Assembly: GCA_902406105.1 (NCBI GenBank)
Contig: CABPCP010000024.1
Coordinates: forward strand, 1 to 43,440
DNA length: 43,440 bases
DNA from: an uncultured Mordavella sp.
GTDB taxonomy: Bacteria > Bacillota > Clostridia > Lachnospirales > Lachnospiraceae
Reading direction: 5' to 3'
The translations under genes and the position numbers were made by a program. The notes beneath the pieces were generated by a model. It was given only the letters and a program-made list of their open reading frames with translations, made no database searches and was not told the origin of the DNA. Below, piece after piece: positions 15,539 through 25,432 of the stretch. The number at the start of each line of letters is the position of its first letter. Positions within the stretch are counted from its first letter, which is position 1.

Positions 15539-16297
15539 ATGACGACATATACGATCAAGCCTATTTTAACAGGTTACCAGTATTTAGATAAAGGAAATTA
15601 CGCAACCTTCCGCAAGGGTACTGGAAAGATATTGGAGATGCCTGTATTTGCTTTTTTGATCGAGGGAGGCGGTCACAAATTCCTGGTAGACACAGGTATG
15701 AGTGATACAGAACATTCAGTGAAATATCATCATGACGGCAGACAAGAGAACGGGCAGGCTATCCACGAACAACTTCACAAAATGGGGATTAAGACTTCAG
15801 AGATCGAAAAGATTATTTTCACTCATCTCCATTGGGATCACTGTTTTAATTTGGAACAATTTAAAGAGGCAGAATTGATCGTAAGCAGAAAGGAATATGA
15901 ATTTGCTTTAAATCCAATCCCGTTTTATTGGGCTTCCTATGAGTATCCAAAGGCTACTGGACTTACGCCGCCGTTTGCGGGCAGAAAATTTACACTAACG
16001 GAAGGAGAGACAGAAATTGCAGAAGGTATTTACGTAATTCCGACGCCAGGGCATTCTCCAGGACATTCCGCAGTTTCCGTAAATACGGAAAAAGGAAATT
16101 ATATGATTGTAGGAGATCTTATGTTTCTGCGGGAAAATCTGGAGGAAGATAAGGAACATGGCTGGCCTTTTACTCCGCCTGGCCGTTTCTGTAATATTCT
16201 GGAGATATGGAGCAGTATTGAATTAGTAAAAGAGCGGGCAGATTTTGTTGTCATGACGCATGATCCCTATCATTTGGGGACGGAAATTTTACCATAG
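15539..16297 (+). CDS. Metallo-beta-lactamase-fold hydrolase (lactonase-like)
   Basis: A 252-residue member of the MBL fold, in the group that contains N-acyl homoserine lactonases. The metal site is complete: THLHWDH near residues 97-103, TPGHSPGH around 170, Asp in VGDLMF, and His in VVMTHDPYHLG near the end. There is no signal peptide, so it acts in the cytosol. In this sugar operon the most economical role is opening a sugar lactone made by the dehydrogenase, rather than quorum quenching. This is inference. GGGGA stands six bases before the ATG. Confidence 0.85.
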   Translation: MTTYTIKPILTGYQYLDKGNYATFRKGTGKILEMPVFAFLIEGGGHKFLVDTGMSDTEHSVKYHHDGRQENGQAIHEQLHKMGIKTSEIEKIIFTHLHWDHCFNLEQFKEAELIVSRKEYEFALNPIPFYWASYEYPKATGLTPPFAGRKFTLTEGETEIAEGIYVIPTPGHSPGHSAVSVNTEKGNYMIVGDLMFLRENLEEDKEHGWPFTPPGRFCNILEIWSSIELVKERADFVVMTHDPYHLGTEILP

Positions 16298-16321
16298 CAA
16301 ATATCCTGGAAGGAGGAAATC

Positions 16322-17617
16322 ATGAAAAAAGTTATATCGGTTTGTTTAATTGGAATCATGGTATTATCGATGTTAGCCGGCTGTGGCCAGGACACAGAGG
16401 AAGGACAGAGCGGCGAAAAGGTCGAACTTATTATTGAAAGTTGGAGAGCGGATGATCTGACAGTTTGGGAGGATAAGATTCTGCCAGTGTATGAAGAAGA
16501 GCATCCCAATGTAGACATTACTTTTAATGGTGTAGTGAATACAGAATACGGTACCACGTTGACAACAAAACTGAAAGCAGGAACTGCTGGAGATATTATC
16601 ATGGTGGAGCCTTATGATTACCGGACCAGTCTTTATCAGGAAGGTTATCTGGCAAAACTTAATGATATTGAAGGGTTGAATATTAATGAAGATTTGTATG
16701 AAGAGTTTGCGATCAGTGCATGGAGTACAGATGAAGGAGACATCTTTGGAGTGCCATTGGCAGCATGCACACACGGATTTATTTACAATAAAACGGCTTT
16801 TGAAGAGCTGGGACTGGAAGTTCCAGAAACAACGGATGAATTCCTGAAGCTTTGTGAAGAGATCAAGGGTACAGACTATATTCCGATTGCTTTTGGAACC
16901 GGAGATGATTATGTGAATTCTGTATACGGATTTAGTTTGGTGGCGCCGAATTTCGTGAAAGGTGAAGAAGGACGCCAGGGATTGATTCATGGAACAAAAA
17001 AATTCACAGATCCTGAATTTATAGAGGCGTGGGAATTCCTGGATGCCTGGAAACCATATCTGCCAGATGGATATGAAGGAATTTCATATGCGGATATGCA
17101 GAATCTCTTTATTTCTCAGCAGGCGTTGATCTTCCCGGCAGGATCCTGGGATGTATCTGTCTTTAATAATATGTCTGACGGCTCTTTTGAAATGGGAGCT
17201 TTCCAGGTTCCTGTGCCGGAAGAGGGAGCTTCCAGGTATGTCTGCAATCATCCTGATATGGGACTTGCACTAAATGATGCCAGTGAACATCGGGACGAAG
17301 CAATCGAATTTTTGAAATGGACAACTACAGAAGAATTCGCGAAATTATGGAATCAGGAAATCCCCGGATTTTTCACACTTTCCAAACATGAAGTAGAGTT
17401 GGAGGATCCTCTTGCGTTAGAAATGTTCTCTTGGACAGAAGAAGCAGAAAGCACACCGCGAATTGCCTATCAATATTTATCTAGAGGCGAATTTAATACA
17501 GATGCAGAGATTATACGTATGACTGGACTGATGTTTGCGGGAGAAATGACACCTCAGGAAGTTGCGGAAGAAATGCAGAAGGGATTGGAATCCTCGTATA
17601 CTCCGATCGAGGAATAG
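16322..17617 (+). CDS. ABC transporter sugar-binding lipoprotein
   Basis: A 431-residue family 1 extracellular solute-binding protein. It has a lipoprotein signal, MKKVISVCLIGIMVLSM then LAGC with the lipid-carrying Cys at 21, so it would be anchored outside the membrane. The mature part starts with the usual strand (VELIIESWRADD) and has the typical GTAGDIIMVEPY and PAGSWDVSVF segments. AAGGAGG is seven bases before the ATG. It is followed by two permeases, as in MalEFG-type importers of oligosaccharides. The ligand is unknown, but a mannoside or other glycoside is suggested by the GH38 enzyme in the same operon. Confidence 0.92.
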   Translation: MKKVISVCLIGIMVLSMLAGCGQDTEEGQSGEKVELIIESWRADDLTVWEDKILPVYEEEHPNVDITFNGVVNTEYGTTLTTKLKAGTAGDIIMVEPYDYRTSLYQEGYLAKLNDIEGLNINEDLYEEFAISAWSTDEGDIFGVPLAACTHGFIYNKTAFEELGLEVPETTDEFLKLCEEIKGTDYIPIAFGTGDDYVNSVYGFSLVAPNFVKGEEGRQGLIHGTKKFTDPEFIEAWEFLDAWKPYLPDGYEGISYADMQNLFISQQALIFPAGSWDVSVFNNMSDGSFEMGAFQVPVPEEGASRYVCNHPDMGLALNDASEHRDEAIEFLKWTTTEEFAKLWNQEIPGFFTLSKHEVELEDPLALEMFSWTEEAESTPRIAYQYLSRGEFNTDAEIIRMTGLMFAGEMTPQEVAEEMQKGLESSYTPIEE

Positions 17618-17661
17618 GATTTAAGATTGCTGCCGGCAGAACACCGAGATAGGAGAAAGCC

Positions 17662-18573
17662 ATGAAATTAAAGAAAAAACGAAAATGTATCGTACTGTTT
17701 GTTTTACCCGCTTTTGTTTTATATACACTATTTATGATTTACCCGATTTTTACTTCAATGAAGCAGAGTCTATATGTATTAAATGATTCTAGAGAATTGA
17801 TTTTTGCGGGATTTTCAAATTATATTGACTTGCTTACAGATCCTGGATGGAGAGAACAGCTTTTGAGAGCTTTGGGGAATAGTTTTAAATTTTTCTTAAT
17901 CAATATGCTGATCCAGAATCCAGTGGCTTTACTCATTGCGGCGCTTCTGTCGGCGAAGACAAAGGGAACGCATGTCTACCGGACGATTTTATATCTTCCG
18001 GTAGTTCTCTCCCTTGTTATGGTAGCCTTTGTGTGGCAGATGCTGCTGAATCCGACTTGGGGTATCGCGGAAGATTTCTTGAGCTTATTTGGGTTGGAAG
18101 GAGCATTTGCCCCATGGCTTGGGCAGGAATCTACTGCATTAAATACAATGGCTTTGATTTCAGCATGGCAGAATCTAGGTGTGCCTATCCTACTATATTA
18201 TTCCACGCTGATACAGATCCCTGGAGAACTGATCGAGGCCTCTGCGGTAGATGGCTGCAGTGGGATAGGAACCTTCTTTAGAATCAAGCTTCCTATGACA
18301 ATGCCCATGGTTGCTACAGTTTCCTTAATGACTTACATTTTTAACTTTAATGCATTTGACTTGATTTACGCAATAAAAGGACCATTGGCAGGACCTAATT
18401 TTTCGACAGATACAATGATGTCATTTTTCTTCAGAACCTTTTATGGACATGAGCTTCAACAGCCAAATGCACCCATGGGAGCGGCGATTGCCTGCATTAT
18501 TTTATTTATATTAATGGGTGGCGTTGTTATTTACCAGTTATGGAGCAGACAGGCAAATAAGAGATTGGAATAG
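17662..18573 (+). CDS. ABC sugar transporter permease, MalF type
   Basis: A 303-residue membrane protein with six helices; the first starts near residue 8 (CIVLFVLPAFVLYTLFMIYP). The EAA loop, which contacts the ATPase, is at about 190-210: ELIEASAVDGCSGIGTFFRI. AGGAGAAAG lies before the ATG. It pairs with the next gene to form the channel for the sugar caught by the lipoprotein. No ATPase gene is in the cluster; in Firmicutes such importers often share one MsmX-like ATPase coded elsewhere. Confidence 0.92.
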   Translation: MKLKKKRKCIVLFVLPAFVLYTLFMIYPIFTSMKQSLYVLNDSRELIFAGFSNYIDLLTDPGWREQLLRALGNSFKFFLINMLIQNPVALLIAALLSAKTKGTHVYRTILYLPVVLSLVMVAFVWQMLLNPTWGIAEDFLSLFGLEGAFAPWLGQESTALNTMALISAWQNLGVPILLYYSTLIQIPGELIEASAVDGCSGIGTFFRIKLPMTMPMVATVSLMTYIFNFNAFDLIYAIKGPLAGPNFSTDTMMSFFFRTFYGHELQQPNAPMGAAIACIILFILMGGVVIYQLWSRQANKRLE

Positions 18574-18582
18574 GAAGTGTGC

Positions 18583-19425
18583 ATGATGAAAGAAAAGAAA
18601 TGGAATTATATCGGATCTGTGGGAAAACATGCTGTTTTGATCAGTTTTAGTATATTAGCGCTTTTCCCAATTTTAGTAATTGTTATAAATTCATTCAAAG
18701 AAAGAACTGCAATTTTCAGTAACCCCTATAGCATTCCAAATTCAGATACGTTTAGTTTAATCGGATATGAAACGGTATTGGAAAGATCCAATTTTACTCT
18801 TTACTATAAAAACAGTCTGATCATTATGCTGGGAGCACTGTTTTTGATCCTTTTTTTTGGAACTATGGCAGCGTATGCAATTGCAGAATATAAAGTCAAG
18901 ATCAGTAATTTATTATTTGTATATTTCCTGATCGGTATCATTGTTCCAATCAGGCTGGGGTCCGTTGGAATTTTGGAAATTATGGTCAATCTCCATTTGA
19001 CAAATACCTTGACAGGATTAATTCTGATCTATACAGTGGCTGGCCTGCCATTGGCAATCTTTATCCTGACACAGTTCTTTCGGCAGATTCCGGTTTCTTT
19101 GAAAGAAGCGGCCAGAATTGATGGAGCCAGTGAGTGGAAAATCTATCTGATGACTTTGAATTATATTAAACCAGCCATCGCTTCGGTTGCGGCATTTTCT
19201 GTCGCACCTATTTGGAATGATATTTGGTGGCCCCTGATCATTGCACCTGCAGAAGAAGTCTGTACAGTAACAATGGGAGCACAGAAATTCCTAGGGCAAT
19301 TTTCCAACGATTGGAATGCGCTTTTATCTGCGCTGTCTATGGCCATGGTGCCGTTGGTTCTGCTGTATCTGATCTTCTCGAAACACATTATGAGAGGTCT
19401 TGTAGATGGAGCTGTGAAAGGATAG
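18583..19425 (+). CDS. ABC sugar transporter permease, MalG type
   Basis: A 280-residue membrane protein with six helices and the EAA loop SLKEAARIDGASEWKIY at about 180-195. I choose the ATG at 18583, five bases after AGGAAG; a second ATG follows directly, and a GTG at 18577 is inside the ribosome site. The gene starts ten bases after the stop of the other permease. The C-terminal segment (ISKHIMRGLVDGAVKG-like ending) is the common end of MalG-type subunits. It is followed by the GH38 gene after 24 bp. Confidence 0.92.
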   Translation: MMKEKKWNYIGSVGKHAVLISFSILALFPILVIVINSFKERTAIFSNPYSIPNSDTFSLIGYETVLERSNFTLYYKNSLIIMLGALFLILFFGTMAAYAIAEYKVKISNLLFVYFLIGIIVPIRLGSVGILEIMVNLHLTNTLTGLILIYTVAGLPLAIFILTQFFRQIPVSLKEAARIDGASEWKIYLMTLNYIKPAIASVAAFSVAPIWNDIWWPLIIAPAEEVCTVTMGAQKFLGQFSNDWNALLSALSMAMVPLVLLYLIFSKHIMRGLVDGAVKG

Positions 19426-19449
19426 ATACCGTGAAGGTGGAGGGCAGTA

Positions 19450-22400
19450 ATGGACCGAAAACTGAGAAATACGAAAATAAAAAGAGATATTCAATTACTT
19501 GGTGAATACTGCTATAAAGAGTATTTTCCAATAGAAGAATTGTCGGGAGAAATTTGGAATGACAGCCAAAAGGATTGGGATGGCTCAGAAACGTTGAGGA
19601 TCAAAGAAAATAGCCTTCTTACAGGAGCTAGAAAGAATTTTCATATAAGAGGGGACTTTCAGGCAGAAAAGAAAGAGGGGTATACAGCATTACTCTTCCT
19701 TGAGTTAGGAAACAGCAGATCCTTAGAAGCGCTGGCCTTTCTATACGGACCGGAAGCGATAGTCTCGATCGATGGAAAAGCGGCCGCTGGGATCGATCCG
19801 AATCATCCTTATGTGTTTCTGTTGGAAGAATATTTGGATGGGAAGCCCCATGAAATCTGCCTGGAAGGGTGGACAGGTATCAAAGAAGAGAGATACGAAA
19901 CAGGAAGAGTCGGAGTCTGTTATAGAAATGACCGGATCTATCGTTTGTATGTTTTGAGCCGGGTTTGCCTGGAGATTGCTGAAAAGACGGAAAATGAGCT
20001 GATATTTCGGCAGTTGGAAAATTGTCTTCAAAAATTGGATTTCTATGAGCCGCTGGGAGAAAACTTTGAAAAAACAGCGGAGGAGGCAATGGAAGGGCTG
20101 AAAAAAGAGCTGGACAAAGTGCAGGAGTATCATCCATACACCGTAGCCGCGTGTGGTCACGGGCATTTAGATCTGGCATGGCTTTGGAGAACAAATCAGG
20201 CTAGAAAAAAAGGGAAAAGAACTTTCTTAAATGTGCTGGGATTGTTGGAACGGCATAGAGAATTCCGGTATTCCCAAACACAAGCACAGTTGTACCAATG
20301 GATGGAAAAAGATCTGGAGTTGTTCCCAAAGGTCCAGAAGGCAGTTAAGGAAGGAAGATGGGAGATCCTTGGCGGTATGTGGGTGGAACCCGATTGTAAC
20401 CTTCCGAGCGGGGAATCGCTGGCCCGGCAGTTCCTTCTGTTTTCTTCTTATATGCAGAAAATGTTTAAAACAAAGGGAAGTCCAGTAGTCTGGCTTCCAG
20501 ATACTTTCGGATTCTGCGGACAACTGCCCCAACTTATGAAGGAAGCCGGATATCAGTATTTTGCAACAGCAAAGTTAAGCTGGAATCAATATAATAAAAT
20601 GCCATCCGAATATTTCCAGTGGGAAGGAATTGATGGAAACCGTGTTCTTGCCTATATCGTCAGCACTGCAAAACCAGGCTGGTGGGGCGGAACTTACAGC
20701 GCGGATCTGACACCGGAAGAAGTACTGGATACTTTTGAAACGCAGGAAGAAAAGGGCCTCTGTCAAGAACTTTTGCTGGCATATGGGATGGGAGATGGTG
20801 GAGGCGGTCCAACAGAAGAAATGGTGGTCAGGGGAGAACTGATGGAACAATTTGATTTTCCTGGGATTCCGAAAGTTCAGTTTTCAACATTTCAAGAGTT
20901 TTTCCAAAAGATGGAAGAGAAACGGGAAGAGCTTCCAGTTTGGTGCGGAGAATTATATTTTGAACTCCATCGGGGAACCTACACAAGCCAGGCCGAGACG
21001 AAAAAAAACAATCGACTGTGTGAAGTTGCTCTTCATCAGGCTGAATTTTTGGCGGCTTTTGCTTCAGAGGAAAGTGAGTACTGTTATCCATCAAAAGAAT
21101 TTCAGAAGATGTGGGAGAAATTATGTTTAAATCAGTTTCATGATATTCTTCCGGGATCATCCATTGGCGAAGTTTATAAGGATGCAAGAAGGGACCATGT
21201 GGAGATTCTTGAGGGCTGCGATGAAATTACCAGCCAGGCGGTAAAAGCACTGGCGCAGAATGCCTCGAAAGAGGCGCAAGCGTTGATCATAAATGGAACT
21301 TCTTTCTGGCAGACGGGAATTGTAGAACTGCCTTTTCCAGTAGGAGAGGGCCAGCAGATAAGGGTTGGACAGAAACTTTGCGAATCTTACCAACAACACG
21401 GAAGAACCTTTATAAAAGTAGAAAAAATTCCGCCTTACGGTTATCAAGCAGTGAGTATAGAAGCCAAAAGAAATCCTTCCTCTGCCCAGACTCAAGAAAT
21501 ATATGCAGAAAAAGGAGCAGATAACAGGATTATTTTAGGAAATGAAAAGCTGCAGATAGAGATCGACAAGAACGGTGATGTGATCAGACTCTGGGATAAA
21601 GAAAAAGACCGGGAAATCCTAACGTCTGGCAAGAAATTTTTTCAATGGCAGCTATTTGAAGACCGCCCAGCAGATTGGGATGCCTGGGATTTAGATGAAG
21701 ATTACAGAAAGAAAGGCTTTAGACAAGCAAATCTGGAATCTGCGGAAATCTTCCAGATTAATGGACTGCAGGCGGGCTGTTATATGAGAAAGAAGATTGG
21801 AAGAAGCACTATCGTTCAAAAGATCAGTATTGAGACAGGCGCTAAAGATATACGGCTGGATACACGACTGGAATATAGAGAGAACAGGCAGCATCTGCGT
21901 TTGGCCTGTCCGGTAGAGATTCATGGCACAGCCGCAGAATATGGTACACAATTTGGAAGTGTAACAAGAAGTATTCACAGCAATACCTCATGGGAAAAAG
22001 CGAAATTTGAAACATGTATGCATAAATGGGCGGATCTGTCCGAAGGGGATTATGGAGTATCTATCCTTTGTGATAATAAGTATGGAATCAGTATCCACGA
22101 AAAAGAAATCAGTTTAGCGGTATCAAAAAGCGCAGATTTTCCGGATCCGAATGCAGACCGGGGGACACAGGAGTTTACAGTTGTGATATGTCCTCATGAA
22201 GTTTTAGACAAAGGAGAACTTTTAAGGAAAGCCTACCTTTTAAGTAATCCACTGGAGGTTTATGAGATCGAGGGAAAAGGGAAACAGATCGAAAAATCTC
22301 TGTGCAGTGTAAAGTCCGGAAATGTGATCATTGAAACGGTCAAACAAGCGGAAGATGGAAAAGGAACTATCCTGAGGGCATACGAGTATGGAAACACGAG

Positions 22401-22560
22401 AGGGAAAGCAGAATTTGTTTACCATAAAAAGATTGATCAGGTTATCCGTTGTAATCTTTTGGAGGAAGAAAAGTTTCAGGCAGCCAGGGATGAAAATCGA
22501 TTTTGGCTGTCCTGCCGGCCTTATGAAATTATAACAGTTGAAGTGCGAGGAGGGAAATAG
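19450..22560 (+). CDS. GH38 alpha-mannosidase
   Basis: A 1036-residue glycoside hydrolase family 38 enzyme, which splits alpha-mannosides with retention. Zinc ligands and nucleophile are visible: His239 and Asp241 in GHGHLDLAW, Asp351 in WLPDTFGFCGQLP (nucleophile and ligand), and His507 in LHRGTYTSQ. An N-terminal beta domain (1-230), the catalytic barrel, a helical bundle (about 510-600) and large C-terminal beta domains follow in family order. No signal peptide, so it works inside the cell on imported material. It stops one base before the next gene starts. The GGTGGAGG site stands close before the ATG. GH38 in bacteria usually acts on alpha-1,2/1,3/1,6-linked mannose or modified mannosides; the exact link is unknown. 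Confidence 0.93.
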   Translation: MDRKLRNTKIKRDIQLLGEYCYKEYFPIEELSGEIWNDSQKDWDGSETLRIKENSLLTGARKNFHIRGDFQAEKKEGYTALLFLELGNSRSLEALAFLYGPEAIVSIDGKAAAGIDPNHPYVFLLEEYLDGKPHEICLEGWTGIKEERYETGRVGVCYRNDRIYRLYVLSRVCLEIAEKTENELIFRQLENCLQKLDFYEPLGENFEKTAEEAMEGLKKELDKVQEYHPYTVAACGHGHLDLAWLWRTNQARKKGKRTFLNVLGLLERHREFRYSQTQAQLYQWMEKDLELFPKVQKAVKEGRWEILGGMWVEPDCNLPSGESLARQFLLFSSYMQKMFKTKGSPVVWLPDTFGFCGQLPQLMKEAGYQYFATAKLSWNQYNKMPSEYFQWEGIDGNRVLAYIVSTAKPGWWGGTYSADLTPEEVLDTFETQEEKGLCQELLLAYGMGDGGGGPTEEMVVRGELMEQFDFPGIPKVQFSTFQEFFQKMEEKREELPVWCGELYFELHRGTYTSQAETKKNNRLCEVALHQAEFLAAFASEESEYCYPSKEFQKMWEKLCLNQFHDILPGSSIGEVYKDARRDHVEILEGCDEITSQAVKALAQNASKEAQALIINGTSFWQTGIVELPFPVGEGQQIRVGQKLCESYQQHGRTFIKVEKIPPYGYQAVSIEAKRNPSSAQTQEIYAEKGADNRIILGNEKLQIEIDKNGDVIRLWDKEKDREILTSGKKFFQWQLFEDRPADWDAWDLDEDYRKKGFRQANLESAEIFQINGLQAGCYMRKKIGRSTIVQKISIETGAKDIRLDTRLEYRENRQHLRLACPVEIHGTAAEYGTQFGSVTRSIHSNTSWEKAKFETCMHKWADLSEGDYGVSILCDNKYGISIHEKEISLAVSKSADFPDPNADRGTQEFTVVICPHEVLDKGELLRKAYLLSNPLEVYEIEGKGKQIEKSLCSVKSGNVIIETVKQAEDGKGTILRAYEYGNTRGKAEFVYHKKIDQVIRCNLLEEEKFQAARDENRFWLSCRPYEIITVEVRGGK

Positions 22561-23562
22561 ATGAGAGCATTAATTATGCAAAAAGACAGAACTATTCAGT
22601 TTGGAGAGGTCCCAAAGCCGGTTCCTGGAAAGGGAGAAGTGTTAATTAAGGTAGAAGCCTGTGGAATCTGCGGGACAGATATGCATGTATATCGGGGAAT
22701 GGAATCGGCATGGTCCCTTCCGGGAGTGATCGGTCATGAATTTTCTGGAATTGTGGAAATGTGTGGGGGAGACTGCGAAGAGGTAAAATTAGGGGATTCG
22801 GTGACTGTCCAGCCATTGATTAGCTGTGGGAACTGTCCAAGATGCAGGGAAGGAAGGACAAATTTATGTGAGAATGTACGTCTTATTGGGGGAGAGCTTC
22901 CAGGAGCATTTGCAGAATGGGTTATAGTGCCAAAGGAGAATGTGATTCGGGTTCCGTCAAAACTACCGGTGAAATATGGTGCACTGGCAGAACCGGCGGC
23001 GACAGCAGTCCATGCCGTAAAAAGGCTGCGCCGATCCAGTTATGATACAGTCTTGATCAAAGGGGCAGGCGCGATTGGCCTTTTGATTCTTTGTGCAGTG
23101 AGAGAGTTGGCTAAAACAATAATTGTCAGCGATATAGATGAAGGACGGTTGGAAGTGGCACGGGAGCTAGGCGCAGACAGAACGATCAACCCCAGAAAAC
23201 AGGATCTGGCGGAAGAGCTAGCAGACATAACCGGCCAGATGATGGCAGATGTAGTGTTCGATGCGGCAGGGGAAAAGGGTGGAAAGGAAAAGGTTTTTGA
23301 ACTGGTACATCCTGGATCAGAGATTGTCTTTGTCGCATTGGGAAATGCGGTGGCAGAAATTGATTTTACTAAAGTTGTGACACAGGAGTTAAGTATTTAT
23401 GGTACGCAGTGTCATACTAAGTCGGATTTTGAAGAAGCCTTAAAGTTAATGGAAAGGGGACAGATCTCCTACGAGAAGATTGTGACAGAACTTCCTTTAG
23501 AAAAAGGGAGTTACGCTTTTGAACATCCATCGGAAGGGATAAAAATACATCTATTTCCATAA
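22561..23562 (+). CDS. Zinc-dependent alcohol dehydrogenase (sorbitol/threonine dehydrogenase type)
   Basis: A 333-residue medium-chain dehydrogenase. Catalytic zinc residues lie in ACGICGTDMH (Cys) and GHEF (His, Glu); the four cysteines of the structural zinc are in CGNCPRCREGRTNLC. The Rossmann nucleotide site is KGAGAIGLLIL near residues 160-171, and an Asp at the end of the second strand (IIVSDIDEGR) favours NAD+. GGAGGG, inside the end of the GH38 gene, is its ribosome site; the two genes abut. In this setting it probably oxidises a sugar or polyol hydroxyl to a ketone or lactone. The substrate cannot be read from the sequence. Confidence 0.9.
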   Translation: MRALIMQKDRTIQFGEVPKPVPGKGEVLIKVEACGICGTDMHVYRGMESAWSLPGVIGHEFSGIVEMCGGDCEEVKLGDSVTVQPLISCGNCPRCREGRTNLCENVRLIGGELPGAFAEWVIVPKENVIRVPSKLPVKYGALAEPAATAVHAVKRLRRSSYDTVLIKGAGAIGLLILCAVRELAKTIIVSDIDEGRLEVARELGADRTINPRKQDLAEELADITGQMMADVVFDAAGEKGGKEKVFELVHPGSEIVFVALGNAVAEIDFTKVVTQELSIYGTQCHTKSDFEEALKLMERGQISYEKIVTELPLEKGSYAFEHPSEGIKIHLFP

Positions 23563-23592
23563 ATTTAGCGAAAAACGCAAGGAGACACAGAG

Positions 23593-24819
23593 ATGAAAAC
23601 GATCTTGATTCTGGCAACGCTGGACACAAAATTTACTGAAAGCGAAATACTAAAAGGCTACATAGAAGAAGAAGGGTGTAGAGTTCTCGTCCTGGATTGT
23701 AGTTTAAGAACAAGAGAAGATAAAAATACGCTTCGGAAAGAGATGCTGCAAAGGGCGGGGATGAGTGAAGAAGCGTTGAATGAGATGAGTAAAAATCAGG
23801 CGCTTTGCGCTATGACTAAGATGGTGGAGCAGGAACTGAAAGCCATGTATAGAAAGGCGCAGATTGACGGGGCGTTGGGCATAGGAGGGGTTCAGGGGAC
23901 CTTGATATCGGCAGGAGCGCTGCAGAAACTTCCTTTTGGATTCCCCAAATTAGTCTTGTCAGCAGTTGCCAACGGGAATACTACATTTGGGCCGCTGGTT
24001 GGGATGTCAGATATGATGATCATGCACTCTGTAGTGGACGTGGCGGGTAGCAATAGAATTTTGAAACATGTGATGCAAAATGCGGCATCTGCTATTTGCG
24101 GAATGGTCAGAAAAAAAGAACAGATAGAAACAGACTCCAGATTGATCGGTATGACTATGGGAGGCGTCACAACGAAATGCGGAAATTATATACAAGAAAT
24201 GTTAAGCCGCCTGGGATATGAGGTCGTAATCTTCCATTGCAATGGAATAGGAGCGATGGCTATGGAGAAGCTGGCGGAAGAAGGGAAGCTATGCGGGGTG
24301 ATCGATTTGACCCCTCATGATGTTATGGACTATCTGGCAGGAGGGATGATGCCAGCCTCGGCAGAGAGATATGAGGCAATGAAGCGAACAGAGATTCCCA
24401 CATTGATTATTCCGGGATGTGCAGACTTGATTCTTTTTAATGGAATAGAAAATGTACCGAAGAAGTACCGGGGCAGAAAGCTGGTAGAACATAATAAGAT
24501 ACATACGCATGTAAAAGCAAATTATGAAGAAATGTATGCATTGGGAAAATTGATTGTTAAAAATGCAAATGAATTTTTAGGCCCGACAGAAATTCTTATT
24601 CCAGAAAAGGGATACAGCCAGAAAAATAAAGAAGGTGCCCCCTTGTTTGAACCTGAATCGGATCGGGGATTTGTCAGGGCGGTAAATACTTACAGGGATG
24701 GGAGAGTCTTTGTCAGATCTGTTCCTATGCACATCAATGATGAAGCTTTTGCAGCTGTCTGTGTAGAAGAAATAACAGGTTTACTGGAACGGGAGGAGAG
24801 AAAATATGGAACGGTATGA
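23593..24819 (+). CDS. Tm-1-like ATP-binding domain protein (UPF0261 family)
   Basis: A 408-residue member of the UPF0261 family, related to the N-terminal ATP-binding part of the tomato virus-resistance protein Tm-1. The start, TILILATLDTKFTESEILKGY, is diagnostic, and the Gly-rich GALGIGGVQGT (near 100) and SAVANGNTTFGPLVGMSDM (near 125-140) are conserved segments. A second lobe starts near 185 (LIGMTMGGVTTKCGN). The function of the bacterial family is not established. Its presence between a dehydrogenase and an aldolase suggests an ATP-dependent step such as phosphorylation or activation of a sugar acid, which the cluster otherwise lacks. This is inference. It overlaps the next gene by 14 bases. 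Confidence 0.88.
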   Translation: MKTILILATLDTKFTESEILKGYIEEEGCRVLVLDCSLRTREDKNTLRKEMLQRAGMSEEALNEMSKNQALCAMTKMVEQELKAMYRKAQIDGALGIGGVQGTLISAGALQKLPFGFPKLVLSAVANGNTTFGPLVGMSDMMIMHSVVDVAGSNRILKHVMQNAASAICGMVRKKEQIETDSRLIGMTMGGVTTKCGNYIQEMLSRLGYEVVIFHCNGIGAMAMEKLAEEGKLCGVIDLTPHDVMDYLAGGMMPASAERYEAMKRTEIPTLIIPGCADLILFNGIENVPKKYRGRKLVEHNKIHTHVKANYEEMYALGKLIVKNANEFLGPTEILIPEKGYSQKNKEGAPLFEPESDRGFVRAVNTYRDGRVFVRSVPMHINDEAFAAVCVEEITGLLEREERKYGTV

Positions 24820-25432
24820 TAGATCCATAGAACAGCTGATAGAGGTTTGCCATCAGGCATATATAAGCGGACTGCAAAAAACAAATGGCGGAAATGTAAG
24901 TATTCGGACCGGGGAAAATCAGATGCTGATAAAGGCGCGAGGAGCAGCCTTTCGAGAGGCGGGAAGTAAAGATTTTGTCCTTGCCGATTTTGACGGGCAT
25001 AAACAAATGGGAACATCAGAACCGAGTAAAGAAAGCCTTTTGCATGGGGCAGTCTATAAAAATAGGAAAGAGATCCAAGCGATCGTGCATGTGCATGCTC
25101 CCTGTGCGATTGCCTGGTCAGAGGAGCACACCTGCCTGCGGCGGGAAACCTGGCAGTCTCGGTTAAAGATGACAGGAGATATTCCAGTTTGGAATGTGGA
25201 TTCACCAGTTGTGAGGAAGGAAGATCTTCCAGAACTTAAGCGGATGATGGAAGCTGGTATGATTGACAGGGTATTTATCTTGAGAAATCATGGGATCGTA
25301 GCGCTGGGTGAGAGCATGGAAGAGGCGGTGAGAACGGCCGAATTGGTAGAAGAAACGGCGCAGATAGCCATTTTAAAAGAAATGTGCCGTGGTGCAGGAA
25401 AGGAGAGTTGGGATGAAGAGGCAGCTGTATAG
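24806..25432 (+). CDS. Class II aldolase/adducin family protein
   Basis: A 208-residue zinc-dependent aldolase of the fuculose-phosphate/ribulose-phosphate epimerase group. It shows GGNVSIR near 30, the Glu of SEPSKESLLHGAVYK near 73, the metal ligands in HVHAPCAIA near 92-94 and a third His in ILRNHGIVALG near 155. Members cleave or epimerise phosphorylated sugars, or decarboxylate 3-oxo sugar acid phosphates. It begins inside the UPF0261 gene (AGGAGAG before the ATG) and overlaps the RuBisCO-like gene by 20 bases, so the three are probably translated together. In known sugar acid routes this family acts just before or after RuBisCO-like proteins or kinases. Confidence 0.88.
   Translation: MERYDRSIEQLIEVCHQAYISGLQKTNGGNVSIRTGENQMLIKARGAAFREAGSKDFVLADFDGHKQMGTSEPSKESLLHGAVYKNRKEIQAIVHVHAPCAIAWSEEHTCLRRETWQSRLKMTGDIPVWNVDSPVVRKEDLPELKRMMEAGMIDRVFILRNHGIVALGESMEEAVRTAELVEETAQIAILKEMCRGAGKESWDEEAAV

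Noticed and set aside
15539..16297. Quorum-quenching AHL lactonase
   Set aside because: The fold and metal site match that group, but the gene is embedded in a sugar operon and similar sequences hydrolyse many lactones; the label would be too specific.
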